In this document: positions 23,409 through 34,684 of the stretch, piece after piece | How positions within the stretch are numbered: the first letter of the stretch is position 1 | Layout of the letters: each line of letters opens with the position of its first letter | Source: Diphasiastrum complanatum | Taxonomy: Eukaryota > Streptophyta > Lycopodiopsida > Lycopodiales > Lycopodiaceae | DNA: 64,000 nucleotides | Assembly (NCBI GenBank): GCA_029204225.1 | Contig: CM055093.1 | Span: 792,117 to 856,116 of the forward strand | Direction: 5' to 3' | Notes under the pieces: model-generated | What the model saw: the letters and a program-made list of their open reading frames with translations, nothing else | Databases searched by the model: none | Told to the model about the DNA's origin: nothing | Translations under genes and position numbers: made by a program

Positions 23409-23427
23409 TTAAGTTGGGGGGAAAACA
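23409..23427 (+). promoter_or_regulatory. RLX polypurine tract
   Basis: The string ttaagttggggggaaaaca lies immediately before the right LTR start. A G-rich purine run in this place is the usual primer for plus-strand synthesis and resembles those of plant gypsy elements. Confidence 0.65.
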
Positions 23428-24827
23428 TGTAGTGCATTTTTCTGGTCAAAATTTCAAAATTTCAACAACTACAATCATTGATGTTAATTTTCTAGAAGAA
23501 AATGTGCTAGATGTATCTCATATGCGCAAAATTTGCTATTATGCCACTTTCTACTGATGTACAAATGTAGCTATGTTAAAGAGTAGCTATAAAATTCTAT
23601 GGCAGGTTCAAATGTATCAAGTAGTCAAATGACAGTTATATCAAAAGAATTAGAGCTATTTTTAAGACTTTACTATTTTTGATAAGTTTGTTAAATAGCA
23701 ATACTTATAAGTGACTCTGATGGACAAAAATATCTATAGTTGTTAATGGCCATTGTTTGCCATGTTGTAATTGATCAATGTATCTTATTTATATCATGAT
23801 TAATAAAAGATGCCCAGGTACCTTTAAGGCACTGACTTAAGTTTCAAGGAAAGGTCCAAAGGCTAAGTGTCTTGCAAACAATGACAATCAAAGTTCAGTT
23901 CAAGACGAAGACAACCAATCAGCGAAAATACAACAATTAAATCAATGATAGTCACAAATAATATCCTTCTGAAGATTAAGGAATGTCCTAAGGTTAATGG
24001 TCATGAAGACAAAAGGACGTTCAGTTGCAGTTTCTAATGAAGGGCAGTTCATGATTCAAAATGTCTAAGTAAAGAAAAGGAAAGAAATTGCCAGTTTAGA
24101 ATCGCCAAGTTAAAGTACTATGTCGATTCTCGAATTGGAATTGATGAGCTAATAATGAAAAGTCTTTACCGCATTTGAAAACATGATGATCAGACGATTT
24201 GCGGTGGTGAGGATTATATTTGCCTTTATGAAGTTTCAATTGCAAAGCAATTGCTGATTGCTCACAGGACATTATTTGAGTTCCAATTGGGAGCAATAGT
24301 TAAGAATGTAAGGCACTAAGTCAGGATATGTGAAAATAAAATGGATGTCATTTAAATTTATGAAGACATAAATCAACCATATACCTATATTTTGGGAGCA
24401 ATTCAAAGTAACAAATGAAAATAGTTCTTGAGGCCACCATAATTTATAGAAGAGTTGTGTCAATATGAAGACTAAGAAGACAATTACGAATGCATTTTGC
24501 CCTTTAATAAAGGGTGGTTATGAAGAAGAGACACTTCGAATGGTCGGTGGAGCAGTTTCCACTATGGCCTATTCAACGATTCTGAAAAAAATCAATTTGC
24601 TATGGATACATGTCCAATGGATATGCAAAACTTTTATGATAATTGGTAGAATTGAATTCAATGGATCGGAATCAATGGAAGGCCAAAAAGAGATGGTGTT
24701 TGGAAGAAAGAGATTGGTAACTGCTCTCCCTCTCTCTCTCACGAGGTATTGGGAAAGAGGGCATTCACGGATGCAGGCTACATTTTGAAGTACTGGAGGC
24801 AGGGAGCATTCGAGTGTTCTGGTGATG
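23428..24827 (+). repeat. RLX right LTR (homologous part)
   Basis: The second copy of the LTR. It keeps ggttatgaagaag where the left copy has a stop codon (ggctaagaagaag). The sequence after 24827 has no counterpart in the left copy and probably represents the rest of the LTR up to the RLC-2 insertion point. Confidence 0.7.
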
Positions 24828-24917
24828 TAGAGAGGCATGGAGTCTTTTGCTACATTATGTTTCATGATTGTGATTATGAATACATAGGTTCTTCAAGAAG
24901 ATTGGTGATGACCCCGT

Positions 24918-25737
24918 TGTGAGAAATTGGCAAAAATCTAGCTTGGTATTTTTTATGATAGAAGTTTGTAAGTGAATCTCACATGTGTGGAGGATGTTCC
25001 CACGTGTGGAGAATTGTAAAGTAAATCAAAATGTTTGATATAGGGGTCTCATAGAATTTCATAGTCAAGCATTTAGGTGTAGGATGTTGATAGGGTCAAA
25101 TTTGGCATAGATGGCAAATTATCCATTTCCACTTGTAATGCCAATATTGAGCCAAAATAGAGCCAAACTTGTGCCAATTAGAGTGTAGACAAGTGTCATG
25201 CTTTTGTTTGATGAAGCTTAAGATGTCCAATAGGATTTAGAGGTGGAACCTTGTGAGGTCCAATAGAAAATTGAGGTGTGCTTGAATATAGTCCAATAGA
25301 ATTTAGAGGTGCATGGATCAATGGTCCAATAGGATTAAGAGGTGGCAAAGTGTGATCCAATCATAGTTAAGCATAGTGGTAGCTCATGAATCTATTAGTA
25401 TCATTGTACTCCTCCTTTTGGATCTAATTGATTTTGAGATTGAGTGGATTTTGAGTGTCATTGAATTTCTAGCTTTCTCTCTCTACCCGAGAGCTCATGA
25501 TGGTTTTTTTCTCTCTATCCGAGGAGAGCAGCTTGTTTTTACTTAGAATACTTTTGGAACACTTCCCACACGTGTGAGTGAGAGTTGGAAGTGATTGAAT
25601 GCATGTAGTAGTGTGTTTTTGCCATAGAATCAAAGATAGATCTTGAATCTCAATCTAGTCTTGATCTTGGTGCATCTACACACCTTAGGAGATCACAAGT
25701 ACATGTAGTGGACAATACACACGTGTGAAATTCGACA
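24918..25737 (+). repeat. RLC-2 5' LTR
   Basis: 820 bp, tgtgagaaatt...ttcgaca. It contains two perfect CACACGTGTG palindromes (25567-25576 and 25718-25727), plus related cacatgtgtgg and cccacgtgtgg strings near 24983-25012. Repeats of gtccaatag lie in the middle. Confidence 0.93.
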
Positions 25738-25749
25738 TGGTATCAGAGC
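25738..25749 (+). promoter_or_regulatory. RLC-2 primer-binding site
   Basis: tggtatcagagc directly follows the LTR, the standard initiator Met-tRNA site of plant copia elements. Confidence 0.93.
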
Positions 25750-26494
25750 CTACCTAAGGTTACCATGCATTTTGATCCATCTAAGTGAAAAATTTTCATC
25801 AATCTTGAGCTAGAAATTGTCAAGGCCCATTTTCCTAGCTATCTTGTTCAATTTTGGATCAAAAGAGATCAAAAGGACATTGATTGGGTCTGACCTGGTA
25901 CTGTACGGAATAAGGTGCTCAGACACGTGTGAGGAACATCCAATTTCAGTTTGGGAGTTCTTTTTCATGTTTGATCCAAAAATCTTGCTAGATAGCTTGT
26001 TTTGAAGCTATTTTTGTCTAGTTTCTGATGCAATCAGTTTCATTCCATTTGGTTGAGCCAATCAAAAGTTATAAGCTTTTGAAGAGGGTTAGGTAGGGCA
26101 CCTAGACCTGGGTGGACACATTTGGTTTGGTCAAAAGATTGCTTGTTTGATCCAAAATCACAGTTGAATGCTTACCAATCTCATCTATATGTGATCTAGG
26201 CACTGTTTTGAGATCTTAGCCATTTTGTTTCATGCAATATCATTGTATTTGAGTCAAATTTGGTTTTTTAGTGTATTTCACACGTGCTAAGAGTGTTTGA
26301 TCCTAAATTTGCCCATACTCCATCATTTGATGTGAAGTAGATCTAGTTTTGGAGAGATTGAGATAGCTAGTGAGAATCATCTCACAGTTTGTTGCAAGAT
26401 CTTGCATAGGAGATGGTAGCACACCATTATTGGATCCTATAGTGAGAGAGAAGCAACATTTTTTGTTCATCACTTTTATTTATCTCCACTTTAC
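25750..26494 (+). other. RLC-2 untranslated leader
   Basis: About 745 bp between the primer site and gag, with no long open frame in the gag phase. It contains further G-box-like strings (gacacgtgtgag near 25921, cacacgtgc near 26280). Confidence 0.6.
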
Positions 26495-28003
26495 ATGACT
26501 TCAATGAGTTCATACTTGTTGCAACCAAGTGAGAGATTGTCTACTTCCAATTATTCAATATGGAAGTTGAGGATGGAGTCCATCTTGATACTCCAAGATG
26601 TGATGGACATTGTACTTGGGATTGAGGAGGAGCCTCAAGTCCTTCAAGAAGTACAAAAATACAAGAAGAGAGCTAGGATGGCTCTCCACTACATTAAGAT
26701 GAATGTCTCTAATGAGATATTGAGGGAGATTGGTGATTGTTCTACATCCAAGGAAGCTTGGGATTGTCTCAAGTCCATCTATGAGGCTAAGAACACCTCT
26801 AGGCTCCTCACTCTTAGAAATCAAATATTCCAAAGTAGTCAAAAGAGTGACGAGAGTGCATCTAATTATGTTTTGAGAGTCAAGGATATTCATAGGGAGC
26901 TTGCATGTATTGGTGACTCAATCAATCAAAGTGAGCTAGTCCAAGTCATTCTCAATGGCTTGAGAGATGAATATGACAACCTTGTCCAATCCTATGCTAT
27001 TAAGGAGGAGCTACCAAGTTTGGAGGCCCTTCAAAGTGTGCTTATTTCTGAAGAATCAAGACAAGAGTACAAACTCTTGAGGATGGACAAGCTATCACTC
27101 AATCATGATGATGGCAAAGTTCTATTTGCCAAGCACAAAGAGAGGAGTAAGAAGCAACACCATCACTTGTCTAATGACAAAGCTAAAGACCAAGATGGAG
27201 AGGAGGAGAATACCTCTCATGCTTCTAATTCAAATCTCAAGAAGAAGATGATCAAGTGCTTTTATTGTGGCAAGAAAGGCCATTATGCCACCAATTGCTT
27301 CAAGAAGAAAAATCAACTCAATCAAGCCAACATCACCAATGAGAAAGAAGACTATATTGCAAGTGATGGAGAAGGCTCTCTTATGGCATCAAGCTTCTCC
27401 TCTTCCACCTTCAACAAGGATGACTCATGGTATATTGATAGTGGAGCATCTTCACATATGTGTGGCTCCAAGAACTTTTTTTCATCTATTATGCCTTATG
27501 ATGGAGTCAAGAAGACCATGTACTTTGCAAGTAAGCATGAGTGCAATATTGAAGGAGTAGGGATTATTCCCTTGAAGCTTGCATCTTCTAAAGATCTCTT
27601 TCTCAACAATGTTCTTTTTGTTCCAAAGCTTACAAAGAACATCTTAAGTGTTGGCCAACTTCTTGATAGTGGCTTTGATGTCAATTTCAATATTGACAAT
27701 TGTGTGATTAAGAAGGATGGTGAGATCCTTGCATATGGATCAAGATTTGAAGGCATCTACAAATTGGATCCAAGTGAGAGTGCAAACTCTCTTGATGTTT
27801 CTTATATTTCCAATATTTCAAAGGAGGAGGATTACACAAGATGCACATATCTTCTCTCTTCAAGTATTATGGTGTATGATTATTCCTTATTATTCAAAGC
27901 ATATGTTGAGAAGAAATTCTCATTGAAGATCAAAGCTTTGAGGAGTATTGGAGCTCTTGAAGTGAAGCATCCAAAGTGGACACTTACATCCTTGAGAGAG
28001 TAA
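26495..28003 (+). CDS. RLC-2 Gag-protease protein with integrase scrap
   Basis: The 502-residue frame is intact. Residues 1-200 are a copia Gag (RLSTSNYSIWKLRMES; AWDCLKSIYE; VQVILNGL). A zinc knuckle has Cys255, Cys258, His263 and Cys268. Aspartic protease starts with WYIDSGASSHM (Asp315) and extends to a LSVGQLLDSGF motif near residue 385. After about residue 460 the sequence jumps to FKAYVEKKFSLKIKALRS, which aligns with the integrase segment before its second catalytic Asp (FKNEMENQFNTKIKCLRSD in RLC-5); here that Asp is Ile. A stop follows. The protein could still build and mature particles but not copy or integrate DNA. The start aligns with the other Gags. Confidence 0.85.
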   Translation: MTSMSSYLLQPSERLSTSNYSIWKLRMESILILQDVMDIVLGIEEEPQVLQEVQKYKKRARMALHYIKMNVSNEILREIGDCSTSKEAWDCLKSIYEAKNTSRLLTLRNQIFQSSQKSDESASNYVLRVKDIHRELACIGDSINQSELVQVILNGLRDEYDNLVQSYAIKEELPSLEALQSVLISEESRQEYKLLRMDKLSLNHDDGKVLFAKHKERSKKQHHHLSNDKAKDQDGEEENTSHASNSNLKKKMIKCFYCGKKGHYATNCFKKKNQLNQANITNEKEDYIASDGEGSLMASSFSSSTFNKDDSWYIDSGASSHMCGSKNFFSSIMPYDGVKKTMYFASKHECNIEGVGIIPLKLASSKDLFLNNVLFVPKLTKNILSVGQLLDSGFDVNFNIDNCVIKKDGEILAYGSRFEGIYKLDPSESANSLDVSYISNISKEEDYTRCTYLLSSSIMVYDYSLLFKAYVEKKFSLKIKALRSIGALEVKHPKWTLTSLRE

Positions 28004-28050
28004 CTAGCCTAAAAAAGATCAAGATAGTCTTTGATATCAAGATTAGATCC

Positions 28051-28703
28051 TGTGAAAAACTCAGATCCAAAAGATGCTAAAGTTTCATAAAGATCTTGGC
28101 CATGGAAGTTATGCACATCTAGATTGAAAAAATGATAGAAATTGTGATGTTAAGCATACTAAACATCAACTAAACATCAAAATCTGATCATAAGCTTCCA
28201 CAAACAGAAACTTGCTGTCCCTGTCCGTACTTCAGAGCCTACAACCTGCATTTCACACGTGTGAAGCCATAGCAACAAAGAAATCACAATTCTAGTGGCT
28301 AGAATGCAAGATATGAACAAAAAAGTGAGAGAGAAGAAGATGGATCTTCAAAGAGCATAACATTCATTCAATAGAATGAAAATGAGATGTGTACATACTC
28401 GTGGAGATGGCTATTTATAGCAGCCATAGTGCCTCTTGGCCACTTGTCTTATGATAGGCTAAAATTGGGGTCCAATAGGATTCACCCATATACCTAGAAA
28501 TTTGGTCAAATAGGAATGCACCAAATTATGAGCCAATAGAAGAGCTCCACACTCGACCTCCTCTAATTAATGTGACCTCAAAAGTAGTGTACACATACTT
28601 TGGGCCTCTACATACATGTATGAACCTATCTCTAACTTTTATTTGGCCATAGGCCTACAAAATCTCAAGTTAGGAAAATACTACTAGTTGACAATTTTTC
28701 ACA
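28051..28703 (-). repeat. RLC-3 3' LTR
   Basis: 653 bp, with a TATA box (ctatttatag on the plus strand) at 28411-28420 and the CACACGTGTG palindrome at 28254-28263. In element orientation it ends gtttttcaca. Confidence 0.95.
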
Positions 28704-30596
28704 CTCCCTCTTCAACTAGTTTTAGCATAGATTTAGAAAGTACACCAAGACTTGTTCTATGCTTGAAAAATAAGTCCTTTCCCAATGCTTTGGTAAAGAT
28801 ATCAGCCACACATTCCTTTGATGGGACATGTTCAAGCTTGATCTCTTTTGCCAACACTTGTTCTCTCACAAAATGGTAAGCCACCTCGATATGTTTGCTC
28901 CTTGCATGGAAAACCGGATTGCTTGCTAGACTTTGGGCTGAAAGGTTGTCACAAAAGATGATTGGACTCTCTGAAAAATCCAGCAAATGAAGCTCCATAA
29001 TCATCCTCTTGATCCACACCATCTCCTTTGTGCATGATGTCAAAGCTTTGTACTCGGCCTCACTAGAAGAAAGTGATATAGTTGCTTGTTTCTTCGACAT
29101 CCATGAGATAGCTCCATCACCTATGAAAATAGCATGTGCATTTATGGATTTTCTATCCATAAGGTCTCCTGCAAAATCTGAATCTGAAAAACCAAATAAG
29201 TTAGGTGATGAGCCTCTATAAACAATGCCAAAATCTTTTGTTCCCGAGATGTATCTCAAGATCCTCTTTCCTAGTTTCCAATGTTCTATGCTAGGATCTT
29301 GCATGAATTGGCTTAATCTACCAACACAATAAGATAAATCAGGTCTTGTGATGGTTAGATATATAAGAGAACCTATTAGCTTCCTATAGAGAGTAATGTC
29401 CTCGAAGGATCTTTCATTACCTCTTATAGTTAGCTTTACATGTGATTCCATAGGTGTATCAATAGGATTTGCATCTACCATATGAAATCTATTGAGAATA
29501 GAAATAGCATACTTCTCTTGTGAAATAAAAGTGATTTGAGAAGTTCTAATTACTTCTATTCCTAAGATATAGCTCAAAAGACCAAGATCATGCACTTCAA
29601 ATTCCTTTTTTAGTGCTTTCTTGATATCTTCTATATCTTCCTTGTTCCCTCCACTTAAAATAATGTCATCCACATAAATTAGAAGGATTGTAACATCATT
29701 AGCACTAATTCTAAAGTAAAGTGAATGATCATACTCACTCATAGTGAAGTTTTGAGAAAGTAGAAAAGAGTTAAGCCTAGCATACCAACTCCTTGGTGCT
29801 TGCTTAAGACCATACAAACTTTTTTGTAGAAAACACACATGATTAGGCTTGCTATGAGAAACATAGCTCTCGGGTTGCTCCATGTAGACTTCCTCTTCAA
29901 GATCACCATTCAAGAAAGCATTAGAAATGTCTAATTGCCAAAGATCCCATCCATAAAGAGTTGCAAGGGAAATGATTACTCTTATGCTCACCATCTTTGC
30001 CACGGGTGCAAAGGTTTCCTCATAGTCAATGCCATGCTCTTGAGCATAACCTTTAGCCACCAACCTTGCCTTGAACTTGTTGATAGATCCATCTTGATTT
30101 GTCTTTACCTTGAAGATCCATTTGCATCCAATTGCACTTTTGCCCTTTGGAAGCTCCACCAATCTCCATGTGTTGTTCTTCATAAGTGCTTCAAACTCAA
30201 GATCCATTGCTTGGATCCATTCCTCTTTTTGCCTTGCTTCATCTACACATGAAGGTACATCAAAAGAAGTTAGGAAAGCATAGTTGGATCCATCCACCAC
30301 TTGCTTACCTTTGCCATCATAAGTGAGCCTTGAGGGTTTCACTTTATGCCTTGGAGTTCTCCTTGGAATTTGACTTGAAGAGGCTTCTTCAACATCCACA
30401 TCCAATGTGTCATCAACTCCATTGTCATCAAGCACATTAGTTGCAACAACACCATCATCACTTGAAACAACTTTTGGAATGTTACTTTCATCAAAAATGA
30501 CATCCCTACTTGTGAACACTTTCTTGATTGAAGGAACATAAATCCTATATGCTTTGCTTACTTCACTATAACCAACAAAAATGCCCTTTCTTTACC
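28699..30596 (-). pseudogene. RLC-3 integrase tail, RT and RNase H frame
   Basis: The frame continues from the deletion junction (KGIFVGYSEVSKAY) through the integrase tail. The first ATG-led 606-residue part starts at 30519. It contains the RT with motif A (QLDISNAFLNGD, Asp197) and catalytic IYVDDIILSG (Asp284, Asp285), then RNase H with SDSDFAGD (Asp446) and SSSEAEY (Glu487), plus the RSKHIEVAYHFVR histidine motif. It ends KLVEEGV with a stop whose TGA lies inside the LTR. All catalytic residues are present, but it is out of frame with Gag, so RT would be made only by frameshifting or reinitiation. Confidence 0.88.
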
Positions 30597-32185
30597 CAAC
30601 AAAATCTACTAAAATCATCAATGAAAGTTACATACATCTTAGCACCTCCATTGCTAATTGTAGTAACACCATGAATATCCGAATGCAAGAGAGAAAAAGG
30701 CATCTTAGATCTAGATATAGATCTAGTATATGGCAATCTATGTGATTTAGACAAAGCACATTCTTCACAAACATGATTCAAGCAAGTAAGAGACTTGGGA
30801 AGTCCCCTTACTACCTCCTTTTTGGCTATTACCTCCAAGGCCTTGTAGTTGAGATGTCCCATCCTTTTATGCCATACCTCTTGAATTGACATTTGTTCAT
30901 TTGCCATGCATCCAACTTGGTTAGCAACAACACATGCATCAAGCTTGAACAATTTCCCTTGCCTTTTCCCTTTTGCAATGATACTACACCCCTTTTTGAT
31001 CAAGCAAGCATCACCATCAAACTCAACTTTGAATCCTTTGTCAAGCATTTGGCTTACACTAAGTAAGTTCTTGGTAATGGATGGAATGAGCAAAACATCT
31101 TTCAATTCTATATTCCTATTTGTAGAAAGTGAAATAGGAATTGTGCCAATCCCCTTGATTGCACACTCACCATCATTTGCGGTATAGATTACCTTCCTAT
31201 CACCATCAAATGCCATTAAAGATGAAAAATACTCTTTATGATATGTCATATGAGAAGTGGCTCCACTATCAATCCACCAAGGATCAATGTCTCCATGATT
31301 AGCCAACAAGCAAGATGACATAACAAAAGCATCATTTGAAAGAAGCTCATCCCCACCCTCATCAATAGTTAGATTGGTTTGCTTTTCCCCTTGATCCCTC
31401 TTTTTCTTAAAACAATCACTAGCAAAATGCCCTTTGACTCCACAATAGAAACATTTTAGCTTAGATCTATCCTTCTTTTTGCCAAAAGTAGAGTGCTCAC
31501 CTTGGTCTTGCCCTTTAGACCAATTGCTTTTACCTTTGCCCTTGAACTTGCCTTTAGAGAACATTGCCTCCTCTTCTCCTCCTTGAGATGTAGAAGATGC
31601 TCCCACTCTTGTTTGCAACCTGAATTCTTCAGCCAACAAGACCTCTTGCAAGTCTCCAACACTTGGTAAACATTTTTGGATAGCATAACTTTGAACAAGA
31701 TTAGCATGATCATCCAACAAGCCATTGAGAATCACTTGAACAAGCTCCTCATTATTTATGCCATCATTAATGCATGCTAACTCATCATTCAATGCTTTAA
31801 CTCTCAAAACAAAAGCATGTCCATTCTCACTCTTCTTTTGCATACAAGAAAAGATTTGCCTTCTTAAAGTCAACACTCTAGAAGTAGACTTGGATTCATA
31901 AACCTTCTTCAAGGCTTCCCAAGCTTCACTAGATGATGTGCACTTACCAACCTCTTTGATAAGCTCATTTGTCACATTCATCTTGATCATGTGAAGGGCT
32001 TTCTTTGCCCTCTTGTCATACCTCAATTGTTCTTGAGGTGCCAAAGGTCTCTCCTCCACACCTACAACAATATCCATCAACTCATTCATCTCAAGCAAAG
32101 ACTCCATCCTTACTTTCCAAGTAGAATAGTTGAGGGAGGTAAGCCTATCATTGCTTTCCAACATGTAGCCTCCATTTGTAGCCAT
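30566..32185 (-). CDS. RLC-3 Gag-protease-truncated integrase
   Basis: 539 residues. Gag (RLTSLNYSTWKVRMESLL; AWEALKKVYESKS); zinc knuckle Cys245, Cys248, His253, Cys258; protease WWIDSGATSHM (Asp306); integrase zinc domain His439, His444, Cys473, Cys476; first catalytic Asp503 in HSDIHG. It continues to FIDDFSRFCW, then hits the deletion and runs nine codons in a wrong frame to a stop. Integrase therefore has its zinc domain and first Asp but neither the second Asp nor the Glu. The ATG at 32185 aligns with the RLC-5 start. Confidence 0.9.
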   Translation of the reverse strand: MATNGGYMLESNDRLTSLNYSTWKVRMESLLEMNELMDIVVGVEERPLAPQEQLRYDKRAKKALHMIKMNVTNELIKEVGKCTSSSEAWEALKKVYESKSTSRVLTLRRQIFSCMQKKSENGHAFVLRVKALNDELACINDGINNEELVQVILNGLLDDHANLVQSYAIQKCLPSVGDLQEVLLAEEFRLQTRVGASSTSQGGEEEAMFSKGKFKGKGKSNWSKGQDQGEHSTFGKKKDRSKLKCFYCGVKGHFASDCFKKKRDQGEKQTNLTIDEGGDELLSNDAFVMSSCLLANHGDIDPWWIDSGATSHMTYHKEYFSSLMAFDGDRKVIYTANDGECAIKGIGTIPISLSTNRNIELKDVLLIPSITKNLLSVSQMLDKGFKVEFDGDACLIKKGCSIIAKGKRQGKLFKLDACVVANQVGCMANEQMSIQEVWHKRMGHLNYKALEVIAKKEVVRGLPKSLTCLNHVCEECALSKSHRLPYTRSISRSKMPFSLLHSDIHGVTTISNGGAKMYVTFIDDFSRFCWVKKGHFCWL

Positions 32186-32782
32186 GTTGCAATGATTGAT
32201 CTCTGATCTTTGACCTGTTCCAATGCACTAAGCACTCTCTTGAATCAACAAATGAACCACAAGAAGAAATCACAAAGATTTGGAACCTAAAACCTTACTT
32301 TTTCTCTCTTTTCCTCACTTTTTTCTCAATTTTAGCCACTAGTTTTATGATTTCTTGATCAAACCAAGACCAAACCTCAATATACTTGCTTTTCCCTCAC
32401 TCCTAAGATTGAAATACACTCTTGAATCATTCAGCAAACTGAAAATCAGAGGGTTACATCAATTTTGAAGTTTTTGACATGAAGAAGCAAGAAATTGAAT
32501 CAAAAAACTATATGCTAGAATGGAAAACTAATAGGATCTTGTTGGATCTTGCATCTCCCTCTTTCCAAAACAATTTTTGTCTCCTTATTCTGATAAGTAT
32601 AGAGGGAATTCGCCCTACTTCAATTGAAATGCATACAAATGATGTTTTGATCACAAAGATCCAATTTCTACACATAAATCAACAAGATTTTTAGCTAGAA
32701 ACTTGATTGGAATGCTACAAAAGCAAACTCGCCCACAAATCTCTTCTAAATCTGGCAAAACCTGCACATTTGGCCGCCTAAT
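32186..32782 (-). other. RLC-3 untranslated leader
   Basis: About 600 bp between the primer site and gag. No supported coding on the element strand. Confidence 0.6.
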
Positions 32783-32794
32783 GCTCTGATACCA
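32783..32794 (-). promoter_or_regulatory. RLC-3 primer-binding site
   Basis: The plus strand reads gctctgatacca next to the LTR, i.e. tggtatcagagc in element orientation. Confidence 0.93.
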
Positions 32795-33447
32795 TGTGAA
32801 AAACTCAGATCCAAAAGATGCTAAAGTTTCATAAAGATCTTGGCCATGGAAGTTATGCACATCTAGATTGAAAAAATGATAGAAATTGTGATGTTAAGCA
32901 TACTAAACATCAACTAAACATCAAAATCTGATCATAAGCTTCCACAAACAGAAACTTGCTGTCCCTGTCCGTACTTCAGAGCCTACAACCTGCATTTCAC
33001 ACGTGTGAAGCCATAGCAACAAAGAAATCACAATTCTAGTGGCTAGAATGCAAGATATGAACAAAAAAGTGAGAGAGAAGAAGATGGATCTTCAAAGAGC
33101 ATAACATTCATTCAATAGAATGAAAATGAGATGTGTACATACTCGTGGAGATGGCTATTTATAGCAGCCATAGTGCCTCTTGGCCACTTGTCTTATGATA
33201 GGCTAAAATTGGGGTCCAATAGGATTCACCCATATACCTAGAAATTTGGTCAAATAGGAATGCACCAAATTATGAGCCAATAGAAGAGCTCCACACTCGA
33301 CCTCCTCTAATTAATGTGACCTCAAAAGTAGTGTACACATACTTTGGGCCTCTACATACATGTATGAACCTATCTTTAACTTTTATTTGGCCATAGGCCT
33401 ACAAAATCTCAAGTTAGGAAAATACTACTAGTTGACAATTTTTCACA
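32795..33447 (-). repeat. RLC-3 5' LTR
   Basis: 653 bp, nearly identical to 28051-28703. It has the palindrome at 32998-33007 and the TATA box at 33155-33164. Confidence 0.95.
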
Positions 33448-33452
33448 GATCC

Positions 33453-33865
33453 ATCATGGATATAGTTCATTGTATGTGGACTAGTCAAGCTAGAAAGCAT
33501 AATCTTGATAATCATCATTGTTTCACATCTTATGATCTTGATCCCCATGATCCTTATGAGGCTTAGAAGCCTCAGATTTCTCTATTTATGGTGCATTCAT
33601 CATGCAAGTGGAACTTTCAAGGCAAAGATCATCATCAAGCATGAGGAAGCCCATGGTAATAGTGGCATATTGGTGGAGCACTCTTCAAAGGCATTGGCAA
33701 GAGATCTCTACCAAAGAGATCTTATCATGGATATGGTGAGGGTGCTGCTATGATGGATCCCTTGGCTGATCTTCACTTCTTATGCATACCAAAGGATCCA
33801 CTCAAAAAGATTTACAAACTTCTCAAGTGATCTAGTACCTTTCCAAGCTATTTTGTGAGGAGTAG
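33453..33865 (+). other. RLC-2 interior after the RLC-3 insertion
   Basis: The short remaining interior, ending gtgaggagtag just before the 3' LTR (a weak polypurine tract). It contains no RT or RNase H motif; the short open frame at 33505-33753 has no recognisable domain. Confidence 0.6.
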
Positions 33866-34684
33866 TGTGAGAAATTGGCAAAATCGAGCTTGGTAATTTT
33901 TATGATAGAAGTTTGTAAGTGAATCTCACATGTGTGGAGGATGTTCCCACGTGTGGAGAATTGTAAAGTAAATCAAAATGTTTGATATAGGGGTCTCATA
34001 GAATTTCATAGTCAAGCATTTAGGTGTGGGATGTTGATAGGGTCAAATTTGGCATAGATGGCAAATTATCTATTTCCACTTGTAATGCCAATATTGAGCC
34101 AAAATAGAGCCAAACTTGTGCCAATTAGAGTGTAGACAAGTGTCATGCTTTTGTTTGATGAAGCTTAAGAGGTCCAATAGGATTTAGAGGTGGAACCTTG
34201 TGAGGTCCAATAGAAAATTGAGGTGTGCTTGAATATAGTCCAATAGAATTTAGAGGTGCATGGATCAATGGTCCAATAGGATTAAGAGGTGGCAAAGTGT
34301 GATCCAATCATAGTTAAGCATAGTGGTAGCTCATGAATCTATTAGTATCATTGTACTCCTCCTCTTGGATCTAATTGATTTTGAGATTGAGTGGATTTTG
34401 AGTGTCATTGAATTTCTAGCTTTCTCTCTCTACCCGAGAGCTCATAATGGGTTTTCTCTCTCTACCCGAGGAGAGCAACTCGTTTTTACTTAGAATACTT
34501 TTGGAACACTTCCCACACGTGTGAGTGAGAGTTGGAAGTGATTGAATGCATGTAGTAGTGTGTTTTTGCCATAGAATCAAAGATAGATCTTGAATCTCAA
34601 TCTAGTCTTGATCTTGGTGCATCTACACACCTTAGGAGATCACAAGTACATGTAGTGGACAATCCACACGTGTGAAATTCAACA
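33866..34684 (+). repeat. RLC-2 3' LTR
   Basis: 819 bp, tgtgagaaatt...ttcaaca, with CACACGTGTG at 34514-34523 and 34665-34674. Followed by the cccgt duplication. Confidence 0.93.

Larger units (their letters stand above)
19079..24912 (+). mobile_element. RLX: large non-autonomous LTR element
   Basis: Two direct repeats (19079-20461 and 23428-24827) both start tgtagtgcatttttctgg. The second is preceded by a purine-rich tract, as expected for a 3' LTR. The ~3-kb interior has one long open frame with no retroviral motif and no gag-pol domains. The purine tract and large LTRs are like plant gypsy-derived LARD elements. The left LTR appears shortened: after 20461 it leaves the homology, while the right copy continues to the RLC-2 insertion at 24913 and perhaps beyond 34689. 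I could not fix the 3' end or a target duplication (the left flank is gtgag). Confidence 0.6.
28046..33452 (-). mobile_element. RLC-3: young copia element lacking integrase core
   Basis: Antisense, inside RLC-2. The LTRs 28051-28703 and 32795-33447 (653 bp each) differ at one position by eye (28632 C versus 33376 T). The target duplication gatcc lies at 28046-28050 and 33448-33452. The primer site is at 32783-32794 and the polypurine tract at 28704-28713. Gag, protease, RT and RNase H motifs are all intact. Relative to RLC-5, about 465-470 bp covering the integrase catalytic core is missing, and the frame shifts at the junction near 30590-30597. It is close to RLC-5 in protein sequence but has a different LTR except at its tips. 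Confidence 0.95.
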
